DNA from: Actinomycetospora lemnae
Lineage (GTDB): Bacteria; Actinomycetota; Actinomycetes; Mycobacteriales; Pseudonocardiaceae
Length of the DNA stretch: 44,436 bases
Direction: 5' to 3'
Assembly: GCF_028737315.1 (NCBI RefSeq)
Contig: NZ_JAQZAO010000023.1
Coordinates: 1 to 44,436, forward strand
In this document: in pieces, positions 1-7,258 of the stretch
How the letters are laid out: every line of letters begins with the position of its first letter
Position numbering within the stretch: position 1 is the stretch's first letter
Translations under genes and position numbers: made by a program
The notes under the pieces: model-generated
Database searches by the model: none
Told to the model about the DNA's origin: nothing
The model's input: only the letters and a program-made list of their open reading frames with translations

Positions 1-56
1 ATCCCCTCAGCCCGGTGCAACCGGCGGATCTCCGCCCAGTCCTCCACGCTCAGCAC
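1..56 (-). CDS. istA: IS21-family transposase IstA, N-terminal fragment cut by window edge
   Basis: Reading the minus strand from the GTG at 56 gives VLSVEDWAEIRRLHRAEG, running off the left end of the window. This opening matches the familiar N-terminus of IS21-family IstA transposases, where a helix-turn-helix precedes the DDE core. The core and the partner ATPase IstB would lie outside the window. Only 18 codons are visible, so neither intactness nor activity can be judged. A purine-rich stretch (GTGAGGGG) just upstream could serve as the ribosome binding site. Confidence 0.75.
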   Translation of the reverse strand, partial: MLSVEDWAEIRRLHRAEG

Positions 57-125
57 CCCTCACTAACGGCAAGGGGGTCCAGATTCACCCGTCGCCAAGG
101 GGTCAGCTTTCAGCCGTCGTCAGCA
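1..125 (-). mobile_element. End of an IS21-like insertion sequence
   Basis: Upstream of the istA start, positions 70-116 carry two repeated blocks (AAGGGGGTCC and AAGGGGTCAG) separated by ATTCACCCGTCGCC. IS21 elements typically have multiple terminal repeats of this kind, which bind the transposase. The outer tip is probably near 115-125, but I cannot place it exactly because the other end is not in the window. The element lies downstream of the copper ATPase gene and does not interrupt it. Confidence 0.6.
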
Positions 126-232
126 CCAGGTCCCCTGGCCGCGGACCCGCAGCGCCCTGTGCCGACCGCCCCGATGACGCCGACGACCTGCCGAGCCCGG
201 TACGGCGACCGCCCGCCCCCGTCCTGCGGCCA

Positions 233-2827
233 TCAGGATCGCTGGTCTGCCACCTCGTGGGTACGTCCGTCAGCCGCGTCGTCGCGGCCGCGGCCCCGGG
301 CCGCGAACACCTCGACGGTCGGTTCGGTGGCGACCGGGACCGCGGCCGCGAGGGCGGGCGTTCGATGACGGCGCAGTCGGTTGGCGTTGCCGACCACCGA
401 CAGCGAGCTCAGGGCCATGGCGGCGGCGGCGAGCATGGGGCTCAGGCGCAGGCCGACCAGGGGGTAGAGGACGCCGGCCGCGATGGGGATGCCGATGGCG
501 TTGTAGATCAGGGCGAAGAACAGGTTCTGCCGGATGTTGCGCATGGTGGCCCGGGAGAGCTGGATGGCGGTGACCACGCCGGCCAGCGAGCCGGAGATGA
601 GGGTGATGTCGGCGGCTTCGATCGCCACGTCGGTGCCGGTCCCGATCGCCAGACCGATGTCGGCCTGCGCGAGGGCGGGTGCGTCGTTGATCCCGTCCCC
701 GACCATGGCGACACGGCGTCCCTCGGCCTGCAGCCGGCGGATCTCGTCGGCCTTGTGCTCGGGGAGGACTTCTGCGAGCACCCGCCGGATACCGACCTGG
801 CGGGCGATGGCCGCAGCGGTGCGTGCGCTGTCTCCGGTGATCATGACGACGTCGAGGCCGAGGTGGTGCAGAGCAGCGATGGCGGCCGCGGACTCGTCCT
901 TGACGGTGTCGGCCACGGCGACGACTCCTGCGGGGTGCCCGTCGACGGCGACCATGATGGGTGTCTTGCCGCTCGCGGAGAGCTCGGCGGCGATGGGGTC
1001 CAGAGCAGTGGTGTCGATGTCGGTGTCGGTCAGGAGCCGGTGGGTGCCGGCCAGGACGTCGTGACCCTCGACGGTCGCCTGGACGCCCTTGCCGGTGATC
1101 GAGGTGAACCGGTCCGCGGAGGTGTCGCCGAGTCCGCGGTCATGGGCTGCCGTGACGATGGCGGAGGCCAGGGGGTGCTCGCTGTCCGCCTCCGCGCCGG
1201 CGACGAGGCGCAGCAGGTCCCGCTCGTCGATCGGCCCGACGGGTCGGAGGTCGGTCAAGGCCGGTCGGCCGGCGGTGATGGTGCCGGTCTTGTCCAGCAC
1301 GACGGTGTCGAGCCGCTGCGCGGTCTCGAGAGCTTCGGCGGATCGGATGAGGATGCCGGCCCGGGCACCCTTGCCGGTGCCCACCATGATCGACAGCGGG
1401 GTGGCCAGGCCGAGGGCACACGGGCAGGCGATGATCAGGACGGCCACCGCGGACACCAGCGCGAGGGTGAGCGCCGGCGGTGGCCCCGCGAGGTACCAGA
1501 CGGTGAACGTGGCGACCGCGACGGCGATGACGACGGGCACGAAGTAGGCCGACGTCGCGTCGGCGAGGCGCTGGATGGGCGCCTTGGACGCCTGTGCCTG
1601 CTGCACCATGCGCACGATCTGGGCGAGCACGGTGTCGGCACCGACCTTGGCGGCGTGCACGCGCAGAGAGCCGGTGGTGTTGATGGTGGCGCCGATGACC
1701 GTGTCGCCGGCGTGTTTGGTGACGGGGATCGGTTCGCCGGTGACCATGGACTCGTCCACCGCCGAGCCCCCCGAGACCACGGTGGCGTCGACGGGGATCT
1801 TCTCACCGGGGCGGATGACGATCTCGTCGCCGACGACGACCTCGTCGATGCCGATCTCGGTCTCGGTCCCCGCGCGGACGACGCGCGCGGTCCGCGCCTG
1901 CAGGCCGAGCAGGGCGCGGATGGCCTCCCCGGTGCCGGCCTTCGCGCGGGCCTCGAGCAGCCGTCCCAGCACGATCAGGGTGAGGATCACCCCGACGGCC
2001 TCGAAGTAGACCTCCCGGACGTCCTCGGGCAGCAGGCCCGGGGCGATCGTGACGAGCAGGCTGTAGCCGTAGGCCGCGACGGTACCGAGGGTGATGAGAC
2101 TGTTCATGTCCGCGTTGCGGTGGGCGAGGCTGAGCCACCCGGTCCGGTGGATCGGCCAGCCGGTGTAGAGCATCACCGGCGTGATCAGCGCGAGCTGCAC
2201 CCATCGGTCGAGCAGGACGCCGGGCACCCACTCGGCGCCGAACAGGTCATGGGCCATGACCGCGACGAGGACCGGGAGGGTGAGCACGGCGCCGACGACC
2301 ACCCGTCGGGTGAGGTCGGTGATCTCCGCGCGCCGTTCCCGCGCCTGCGCGGCCTCGTCCTCGGTCGCGTCATCGGAGCCCGGCGCCGCGGCCGGGGGTG
2401 GTGTCGACGCCCCGTCCGCCGCCGAGGTGGGGGCCGCGTGCACGTGGCTCTCCGCGGCCTGGACGACGAGCGAACCGTGGATCATGTTCATCCCGCAGGC
2501 GAACGGGAACGTCCCGGCCCGCGCCGGTTCCAGCGCCACGGTGGTGCGGGAGTACGCCGGCAGTGCCGCGCTGATCCCGAAGTCGGGGAACACGACGCGC
2601 GAGGTGCAGTCGCCGCTCTCCTGCCGGTCGAACACCAGCTCCACGGGTAGGCCCTGGCGTACCTGGATCACCTCGGGCCGGTAGCCGCCGTGCACCGTCA
2701 CCTCGACGCGCTGGACGCCCCCGCTCAGGCTCGCGGCGAGCGCGCGCCGGGGCCCGAAGAAGAACCAGCCCAGCCCGAGGATCACCACGACCGCGGCGAC
2801 CAGCACCACGACCTCGTTCGTGCTCAT
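233..2827 (-). CDS. Cupredoxin-fused Cu(+)-translocating P1B-type ATPase
   Basis: An 864-residue heavy-metal P-type ATPase that should export Cu(+) across the membrane. Visible motifs are TGE (363-365), the intramembrane metal site CPC (468-470), the phosphorylation motif DKTGT (D512), the HP of the P1B N-domain (551-552) and GDGINDAP (about 710-717). The last helices carry the asparagine/serine pattern of CopA-type (P1B-1) pumps. The usual N-terminal HMA (CxxC) domain is missing. In its place are a membrane anchor (residues 5-25) and a cupredoxin-like domain (about 39-123) with plausible copper ligands C74, C111, M113, M115 and H117, followed by a His/Ala/Pro linker. The ATG at 2827 follows a strong GAGGGGAGG. 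Copper specificity is inferred from the motifs. Confidence 0.9.
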   Translation of the reverse strand: MSTNEVVVLVAAVVVILGLGWFFFGPRRALAASLSGGVQRVEVTVHGGYRPEVIQVRQGLPVELVFDRQESGDCTSRVVFPDFGISAALPAYSRTTVALEPARAGTFPFACGMNMIHGSLVVQAAESHVHAAPTSAADGASTPPPAAAPGSDDATEDEAAQARERRAEITDLTRRVVVGAVLTLPVLVAVMAHDLFGAEWVPGVLLDRWVQLALITPVMLYTGWPIHRTGWLSLAHRNADMNSLITLGTVAAYGYSLLVTIAPGLLPEDVREVYFEAVGVILTLIVLGRLLEARAKAGTGEAIRALLGLQARTARVVRAGTETEIGIDEVVVGDEIVIRPGEKIPVDATVVSGGSAVDESMVTGEPIPVTKHAGDTVIGATINTTGSLRVHAAKVGADTVLAQIVRMVQQAQASKAPIQRLADATSAYFVPVVIAVAVATFTVWYLAGPPPALTLALVSAVAVLIIACPCALGLATPLSIMVGTGKGARAGILIRSAEALETAQRLDTVVLDKTGTITAGRPALTDLRPVGPIDERDLLRLVAGAEADSEHPLASAIVTAAHDRGLGDTSADRFTSITGKGVQATVEGHDVLAGTHRLLTDTDIDTTALDPIAAELSASGKTPIMVAVDGHPAGVVAVADTVKDESAAAIAALHHLGLDVVMITGDSARTAAAIARQVGIRRVLAEVLPEHKADEIRRLQAEGRRVAMVGDGINDAPALAQADIGLAIGTGTDVAIEAADITLISGSLAGVVTAIQLSRATMRNIRQNLFFALIYNAIGIPIAAGVLYPLVGLRLSPMLAAAAMALSSLSVVGNANRLRRHRTPALAAAVPVATEPTVEVFAARGRGRDDAADGRTHEVADQRS

Positions 2828-3069
2828 CGACGGCCTCCCCTCGCCGGCCCACTCGGTCTGGCAGGTTTCCGTCGATCGTCACCACCTGTGAGTTCGTCCG
2901 GGCAGGGACCGATGGCGGTCCGGACGAGGGTCCTTCGACTCGCTGTGCGGCGACGCCGGGCCCTGCCCGACCCCTCGATCCCGACCGAAGCTCAGCATCG
3001 TCCGGCCGACGGCGCGGCCTGCGCGGCAGCAGCGGCCAGGGGCCGGCGACGGCGTGGGAGGTCGAGGAC

Positions 3070-3333
3070 ATGATGTGGTGGTACGGCCCCGGCATGAACG
3101 GCTGGGGCTACGGATTGATGACCATCAGCATGGTGCTGTTCTGGGCATTGATCATCTTCGGGATCGTCGCACTCATCCGCTACATCGGGAGAGCGGGTCA
3201 GGTCAGCACCGACCGCCCGACGCCCCGGCGACTCCTCGACGAGCGCTTCGCGCGCGGAGAGATCGACGAAGAGGAATACCGACGCCGTGTGGACGTCATC
3301 ACCGCAGACACACGTCCGCGCGCCACGTCCTAG
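3070..3333 (+). CDS. Small SHOCT-domain membrane protein
   Basis: An 87-residue protein with three parts: a short N-terminus rich in Met, Trp, Gly and Tyr (MMWWYGPGMNGWGYG), one transmembrane helix (about residues 18-42), and a C-terminal SHOCT motif with the characteristic LLDERFARGEIDEEEYRRR. SHOCT domains are short helical modules often found at the C-termini of small membrane proteins; their function is largely unknown. A GGGAGG lies about 9 bases before the ATG. It is divergent from the copper ATPase across a 242-base gap, and the Met-rich N-terminus would suit a role in copper handling. That role is inference only. Confidence 0.85.
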   Translation: MMWWYGPGMNGWGYGLMTISMVLFWALIIFGIVALIRYIGRAGQVSTDRPTPRRLLDERFARGEIDEEEYRRRVDVITADTRPRATS

Positions 3334-3471
3334 ATTTCTCGCACGATCGAGGGGCGCCTTTCCCACAGCAGTCGGGGGAACGGTCTCCACGGCGCGGACC
3401 GTCACCGAGGGTGCGACAACGACCTGGGTCTCCAGGACCGCGCTCAGCTCACCGCGCCGACCGAGGGCGGG

Positions 3472-3591
3472 CTCGGCCACGCCGTCAGTGCGTTGGCCCT
3501 CGAGCTGACCGACACCGGCGCTCAGGTCAACGGCGGGGCGGGTGACCGGCACGATCATCCCGTTGACGGAGGGTCCACGACCGGCGTCTGA
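3472..3591 (+). pseudogene. Remnant of a short-chain dehydrogenase/reductase C-terminus
   Basis: Positions 3472-3530 translate as LGHAVSALALELTDTGAQVN, which resembles the helix of SDR enzymes that usually reads ALALELADxGVRVNAV. About 20 bases on, another frame gives VTGTIIP and, after a one-base shift, VDGGSTTGV followed by a stop at 3589-3591. Together these resemble the usual SDR ending 'VTGxxIPVDGGxxxG'. The residues that normally separate these blocks are gone and the catalytic half is absent. The 314-base gap between the SHOCT gene and the acyl-CoA dehydrogenase therefore holds a decayed gene, with no other coding sequence that I can support. Confidence 0.4.
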
Positions 3592-3601
3592 TGACGCGGG
3601 A

Positions 3602-3636
3602 GCCGGCCCGATCCCCGTGCACTGGATCGGGCCGGC
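3602..3636 (-). terminator. Hairpin terminator after the acyl-CoA dehydrogenase
   Basis: A perfect 13-bp inverted repeat (GCCGGCCCGATCC / GGATCGGGCCGGC) with a 9-base loop lies 12 bases beyond the stop codon of the minus-strand acyl-CoA dehydrogenase. There is no U-tract, which is common for actinobacterial terminators. Confidence 0.7.
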
Positions 3637-3647
3637 GCCGGCCGCGG

Positions 3648-4958
3648 TCAGCCGACGACGGTGTCGATCGACTCGTGGTGCTTCTCGAACTTCACGTAGT
3701 CGTCCTCCATGATCGCCCGCGGGTTGAACAGGGGGTCGGCGAGGATGCCGTGGACGCGACGACGCTGCATGCCCATGTTCCCGCCGTCGTAGATCGGCAG
3801 GACCGCGGCCTCACGCAGGATCTTGCCGAAGCCATTCTTGGTCTCGAGACTGTTGACGCCCACGATCTGCAGGCACTTGTAGACGCAGTCGAACATCATC
3901 TCCGTGACCTGGATCTTGTTCATCGCCCCCACCAGCTCGGCGTGCTGGTCGTGCTTGTCCAGGTAGTCCGCGGCCCGCCAGGAGAAGGCGCGCGCCATCT
4001 CGATCTTGGACGCGACGTCGCCGAGGACGTAGCCGACGTTCTGGAACCCGATGATGGGCTTCAGCGCGCCGGCGGTGTTGCCCTTCGCGAAGTCGAGCGC
4101 CATCTCGTACGCGGCGCGGGCCATGCCCACCGCGGCGATCGCGGCCACCGGCCCGGACCAGGCGAAGTTGCGGTTGATGACGAAGTCACCGTTGCCCGCA
4201 GCGTCCGGCAGCAGGTTGGCCGCCGGGATGCGGGCGTTGTCGAAGACGATCTCGGCGTTCGAGGCGAGCCTGTGCCCGATCTTGTCGAGGTGCCGGTAGG
4301 TCACGCCCGGGGTGTCGCGCTCGAGCACCAGCGCCGACAGGCCCTCGGTGCCGCCCTTCTCCGAGTCGGTACGGACGATGAGGGTGCCGGCATCGACGCC
4401 GCGCTCGTCCCAGCCCGCCGAGGACGGCCAGTACTTGCGCCCGTTGACGACGTAGTCGTCGCCGTCCCGCACCGCGGTGAGCCCGACGCCGGCGGGACGC
4501 GGCAGGGGGATGTCGAAGTTGGCGGTGCCCGACGGGTTGCCCGGGGGTTCGCTCGCGGTCCACCCGCCGAGGTACTCGCCGGCCGGGTCGGACGTCGCCG
4601 CTCGCAAGAAGCGGTCCTTCTGCTCGTCGTTGCCGTACCAGGCGATGGGCATGAGCCCGAGCCCGTTGCACAGCACGGTGCAGGCGAAGCCGGGGTCGAC
4701 CACGCAGATCTCCTCGGCGGCGACGACCAGGTCGACGCACGACACCCCGCCACCGCCGTACTCCGCGGGGAGCATGCACATGGCGATGCCGGCCTTGTAG
4801 GCCTCGATGTAAGCGGGCTTGGTCTTCTGGAAACCCTTGAGCGGGTCGGGCTCGGCGTCGGCCTCTGCCACCACGGGCTTGAGGACGTTCTCGGCGAACG
4901 CCCGGACCTCGTACTGCAGCTTCTTCTGCTCGTCCGACATCGTGAAGTTGATGGTCAC
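3648..4958 (-). CDS. Acyl-CoA dehydrogenase family flavoprotein (paralogue 1)
   Basis: A 436-residue FAD-dependent acyl-CoA dehydrogenase-like protein with the usual helical N-domain, β-barrel middle (GWTASEPPGNPSGTANF, VNGRKYWPS) and helical C-domain ending in IYDGGNMGMQRRR. The GTG at 4958 is chosen because AGGAGGG lies 5 bases before it; reading further upstream adds about 48 residues without family resemblance. At the position of the usual catalytic Glu in 'YEGT' this protein has Asp (YDGG). Its closest relative in the window is the divergent paralogue at 5952. The substrate cannot be read from the sequence. A strong hairpin terminator follows, so it appears to be transcribed alone. The family assignment is firm. 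Confidence 0.9.
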   Translation of the reverse strand: MTINFTMSDEQKKLQYEVRAFAENVLKPVVAEADAEPDPLKGFQKTKPAYIEAYKAGIAMCMLPAEYGGGGVSCVDLVVAAEEICVVDPGFACTVLCNGLGLMPIAWYGNDEQKDRFLRAATSDPAGEYLGGWTASEPPGNPSGTANFDIPLPRPAGVGLTAVRDGDDYVVNGRKYWPSSAGWDERGVDAGTLIVRTDSEKGGTEGLSALVLERDTPGVTYRHLDKIGHRLASNAEIVFDNARIPAANLLPDAAGNGDFVINRNFAWSGPVAAIAAVGMARAAYEMALDFAKGNTAGALKPIIGFQNVGYVLGDVASKIEMARAFSWRAADYLDKHDQHAELVGAMNKIQVTEMMFDCVYKCLQIVGVNSLETKNGFGKILREAAVLPIYDGGNMGMQRRRVHGILADPLFNPRAIMEDDYVKFEKHHESIDTVVG

Positions 4959-5384
4959 GGGGACCCTCCTTCTCTCGGTGCATCGCCCGCCGCGGCCGCG
5001 GAGCGGGAAGAGGTCAACGCCGTACTGGTTCTGAGGGCCGACGAGCCCAACGGGCACGGCGAGGAGGAGCGTGGCGCGCTGCCCGCCCGGCGCGGAAGGC
5101 ACACGGCACGAACAACCCGGGATGCGTCACGAACGAACAAGGCGACTCTTCGCAGGTCACGAAGGGCAGGGGCCAGGGCGGGGCGGGGTCGTCGCGCCCT
5201 CATCAGGTCGTAACACGCCAACCCTTGTCCGTGCCGCCCGGCGATAACTAGCATCCGGCGTACTTCTTTTCGGCGCCGCGAGGACAGGCCGACATGATCC
5301 AGGACCACGAGCGCACGACGGGCTGCGGCGGTACCCGAGGGCGGCGTGGGAACGGTCCGCTGCGATCCCCATCGAGACGAGCAG
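4959..5384. promoter_or_regulatory. Divergent intergenic region with helically phased CACGAA repeats
   Basis: This 426-base gap separates acyl-CoA dehydrogenase 1 (leftward) from the Rrf2 regulator (rightward). I see no convincing gene in it. It contains CACGAAC at 5107-5113 and 5128-5134, and CACGAAG at 5158-5164, with start-to-start spacings of 21 and 30 bases, about two and three helical turns. Such direct repeats are the kind of site bound by LytTR domains, and a LytTR regulator is encoded nearby at 7259. A weak extended -10-like GATAACTAGCAT lies at 5242-5253 on the plus strand. All regulatory reading is inference. Confidence 0.35.
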
Positions 5385-5834
5385 ATGATGAGGCACACGA
5401 CGCACGCCGACTTCGCGTTGCGGGTCCTGCTCTACCTGCGTGTAGCTCCGGGTCGTCACGGGTCGGTCGCCGCGATCGCCGAGGCGCACAACGTCTCGCG
5501 CAACCACCTCCTCAAGGTGGTCCAGCGACTGGCGAGCGCCGACATCGTGGAGACGACGCGAGGTCGGGGTGGGGGCGTGCGCCTGGTCCGCGATCCCTCC
5601 TCCATCAGTGTCGGCGAGGTCATGCGGGTGATGGAGAAGGACTTCGCGGTGGTCGAGTGTCTGGGCGCCGCACGGTTCTGTCGCGTCGCCGGCGTCTGCG
5701 GTGCCCGCAGCGTCTTCTCCCGCGCGCTCGACGCGTACTTCGAGGTCCTCGACGGGTCGAGCCTGGAGGACATCGCAGCCAACGATTTCGGGCTGAGGGG
5801 CGCCCTCGGCCTGGTGCCCGGTACCGGCAGCTAG
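5385..5834 (+). CDS. Rrf2-family Fe-S transcription regulator (NsrR/IscR type)
   Basis: A 149-residue Rrf2 protein. It has an N-terminal winged helix (HADFALRVLLYL, then NVSRNHLLKVVQRL as recognition helix and GRGGGVRL as wing) and a three-cysteine cluster C92, C99, C105, the arrangement that binds an iron-sulfur cluster in NsrR and IscR. NsrR members sense nitric oxide; the C-x6-C-x5-C spacing here fits that group, but the sensed signal is not proven. I start at the first of two adjacent ATG codons (5385). The gene sits between two divergent acyl-CoA dehydrogenase paralogues, so it probably controls one or both. The downstream dehydrogenase begins 117 bases later and may be co-transcribed. 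Confidence 0.88.
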   Translation: MMRHTTHADFALRVLLYLRVAPGRHGSVAAIAEAHNVSRNHLLKVVQRLASADIVETTRGRGGGVRLVRDPSSISVGEVMRVMEKDFAVVECLGAARFCRVAGVCGARSVFSRALDAYFEVLDGSSLEDIAANDFGLRGALGLVPGTGS

Positions 5835-5951
5835 GCACCGGACGAGTGCGGTCCCCTCGGCCCTCCGGGGTCGCCACCCATCGTTCGGCCGACGACGCCC
5901 GGCGCCCACCACACAGCCGTGCCACCTGCGTGCCGGCCGGGAGGACGTAGC

Positions 5952-7256
5952 GTGCCGATCGATTTCGACCTGACCGCACGGCAGAAGAAGCTCAAGGCGG
6001 TCGCCCGGGAGTTCGCGCGGGAGGTCCTCCGTCCGGCGGCCGAACGGGCCGACGCCCTGCCGGACCCGCAGGCGGCCTTCTGCGAGCTCAAGCCCGTCTA
6101 CGAGCAGGCGACCGCGGCCGGGTTCTCCACGATGTTCCTCCCGGAGGAGTACGGCGGCGGCGGGGCGTCGACGGTCGACTTCCTCGTCGCGATCGAGGAA
6201 CTCTGCGCGGTCGATCCGGGCTTCCCGACGGTCCTCCTCGTCAACGGGCTCGCCCTGATGCCCGTGCTCTGGTTCGGGTCCGAGGCGCAGCGCGAGCAGT
6301 GGATCGGCCGAGCCACCGCGGACACCCGCGGCGATTTCCTCGCCGGGTGGGTGGTCAGTGAGCGCGGCGGCACCGCGAACTTCGACCACCCGAGCCCCCA
6401 GGCGGGCATCCAGCTCGTCGCCGACCACGACCGCGCTCGGGGCGAGTACGTCGTGAACGGCGAGAAGCACTGGCCGTGCAACGCCGGTGGCTGGGACCTC
6501 CGCGGTGCGGACGTCAACCTGTGCGTCGTCCGCACCGACCGCACCAAGGGCGGCAAGGAGGCGCTCAGCGCACTCCTCGTGGAGCGGGGCACGCCGGGCA
6601 TCGAGTACTCGGTGATCGACAAGATGGCCCACCGCACCTGCCAGAACGTCACCATGACCTTCCGCGGGGTTCGTGTGCCCGAGCAGAACCTCATCGCCGA
6701 GGGCGACGGCGACCTGCTCATCAACCGGAACTTCACCTGGTCGGCACCGATCGCGAGCATCGCCGCCGTCGCCGTCGCCCGGGGGGCCTACGAGTTCGCC
6801 CTGAAGTGGGCGAAGACCTACACCGGCGGCGGCTCGCGCCCGATCATCGACCACCAGGCCGTCGGTCACCTCCTCGCCGAGGTCGCCGCCAAGATCGAGG
6901 CGGGTCGCTACCTCTGTTGGAAGGCGGCCCACTACGCCGACACCCACGACGGTCAGGGACACGCTCTCGGCGGGATGAACAAGACCTTCTGCGGCGATCT
7001 CATGCAGAGCGTCGTCTTCGACTGCATGCGCGTCGTGGGCGTCAACGCGCTGGACCGGAAGTTCCCCATGGCGCGCTACTACCGCGAGTCGATGGTCTTC
7101 CCCCTCTACGACGCCGGGAACCTCGCGATGCAGCGCCGCCGGACGTGGGGCGTGATGGCCGATGCGGCGTTCACTCCCGACACCTTCGTCGACGGTGATC
7201 CACTCGTCTTCACCAAGTCGATGGAGGGCTACGGCGTCGTTCCGGAGAACGGCTGA
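5952..7256 (+). CDS. Acyl-CoA dehydrogenase family flavoprotein (paralogue 2)
   Basis: A 434-residue acyl-CoA dehydrogenase-like protein, clearly paralogous along its whole length to the one at 3648-4958 (shared LPxEYGGGG, VDPGF, NGLxLMP, NRNFxWS, MQRRR). The GTG at 5952 follows GGGAGGACGTAGC. The C-terminal helix reads LYDAGNLAMQRRR, so the catalytic Glu of ordinary family members ('YEGT') is again Asp. The next gene starts 2 bases after its stop (TGA-CC-ATG), which implies co-translation with the GAF-LytTR regulator. It may form a heteromer with its paralogue or act on a related substrate; neither can be decided from sequence. Confidence 0.9.
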   Translation: MPIDFDLTARQKKLKAVAREFAREVLRPAAERADALPDPQAAFCELKPVYEQATAAGFSTMFLPEEYGGGGASTVDFLVAIEELCAVDPGFPTVLLVNGLALMPVLWFGSEAQREQWIGRATADTRGDFLAGWVVSERGGTANFDHPSPQAGIQLVADHDRARGEYVVNGEKHWPCNAGGWDLRGADVNLCVVRTDRTKGGKEALSALLVERGTPGIEYSVIDKMAHRTCQNVTMTFRGVRVPEQNLIAEGDGDLLINRNFTWSAPIASIAAVAVARGAYEFALKWAKTYTGGGSRPIIDHQAVGHLLAEVAAKIEAGRYLCWKAAHYADTHDGQGHALGGMNKTFCGDLMQSVVFDCMRVVGVNALDRKFPMARYYRESMVFPLYDAGNLAMQRRRTWGVMADAAFTPDTFVDGDPLVFTKSMEGYGVVPENG

Positions 7257-7258
7257 CC

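Noticed and set aside
15..368. A plus-strand ORF of 117 codons at the left edge
   Set aside because: It runs across the istA start, the IS end and the ATPase 3' end with no family resemblance.
257..2650. A plus-strand open frame of about 800 codons opposite the copper ATPase
   Set aside because: Gly/Asp/Arg-rich composition without motifs; a GC-driven shadow of the ATPase.
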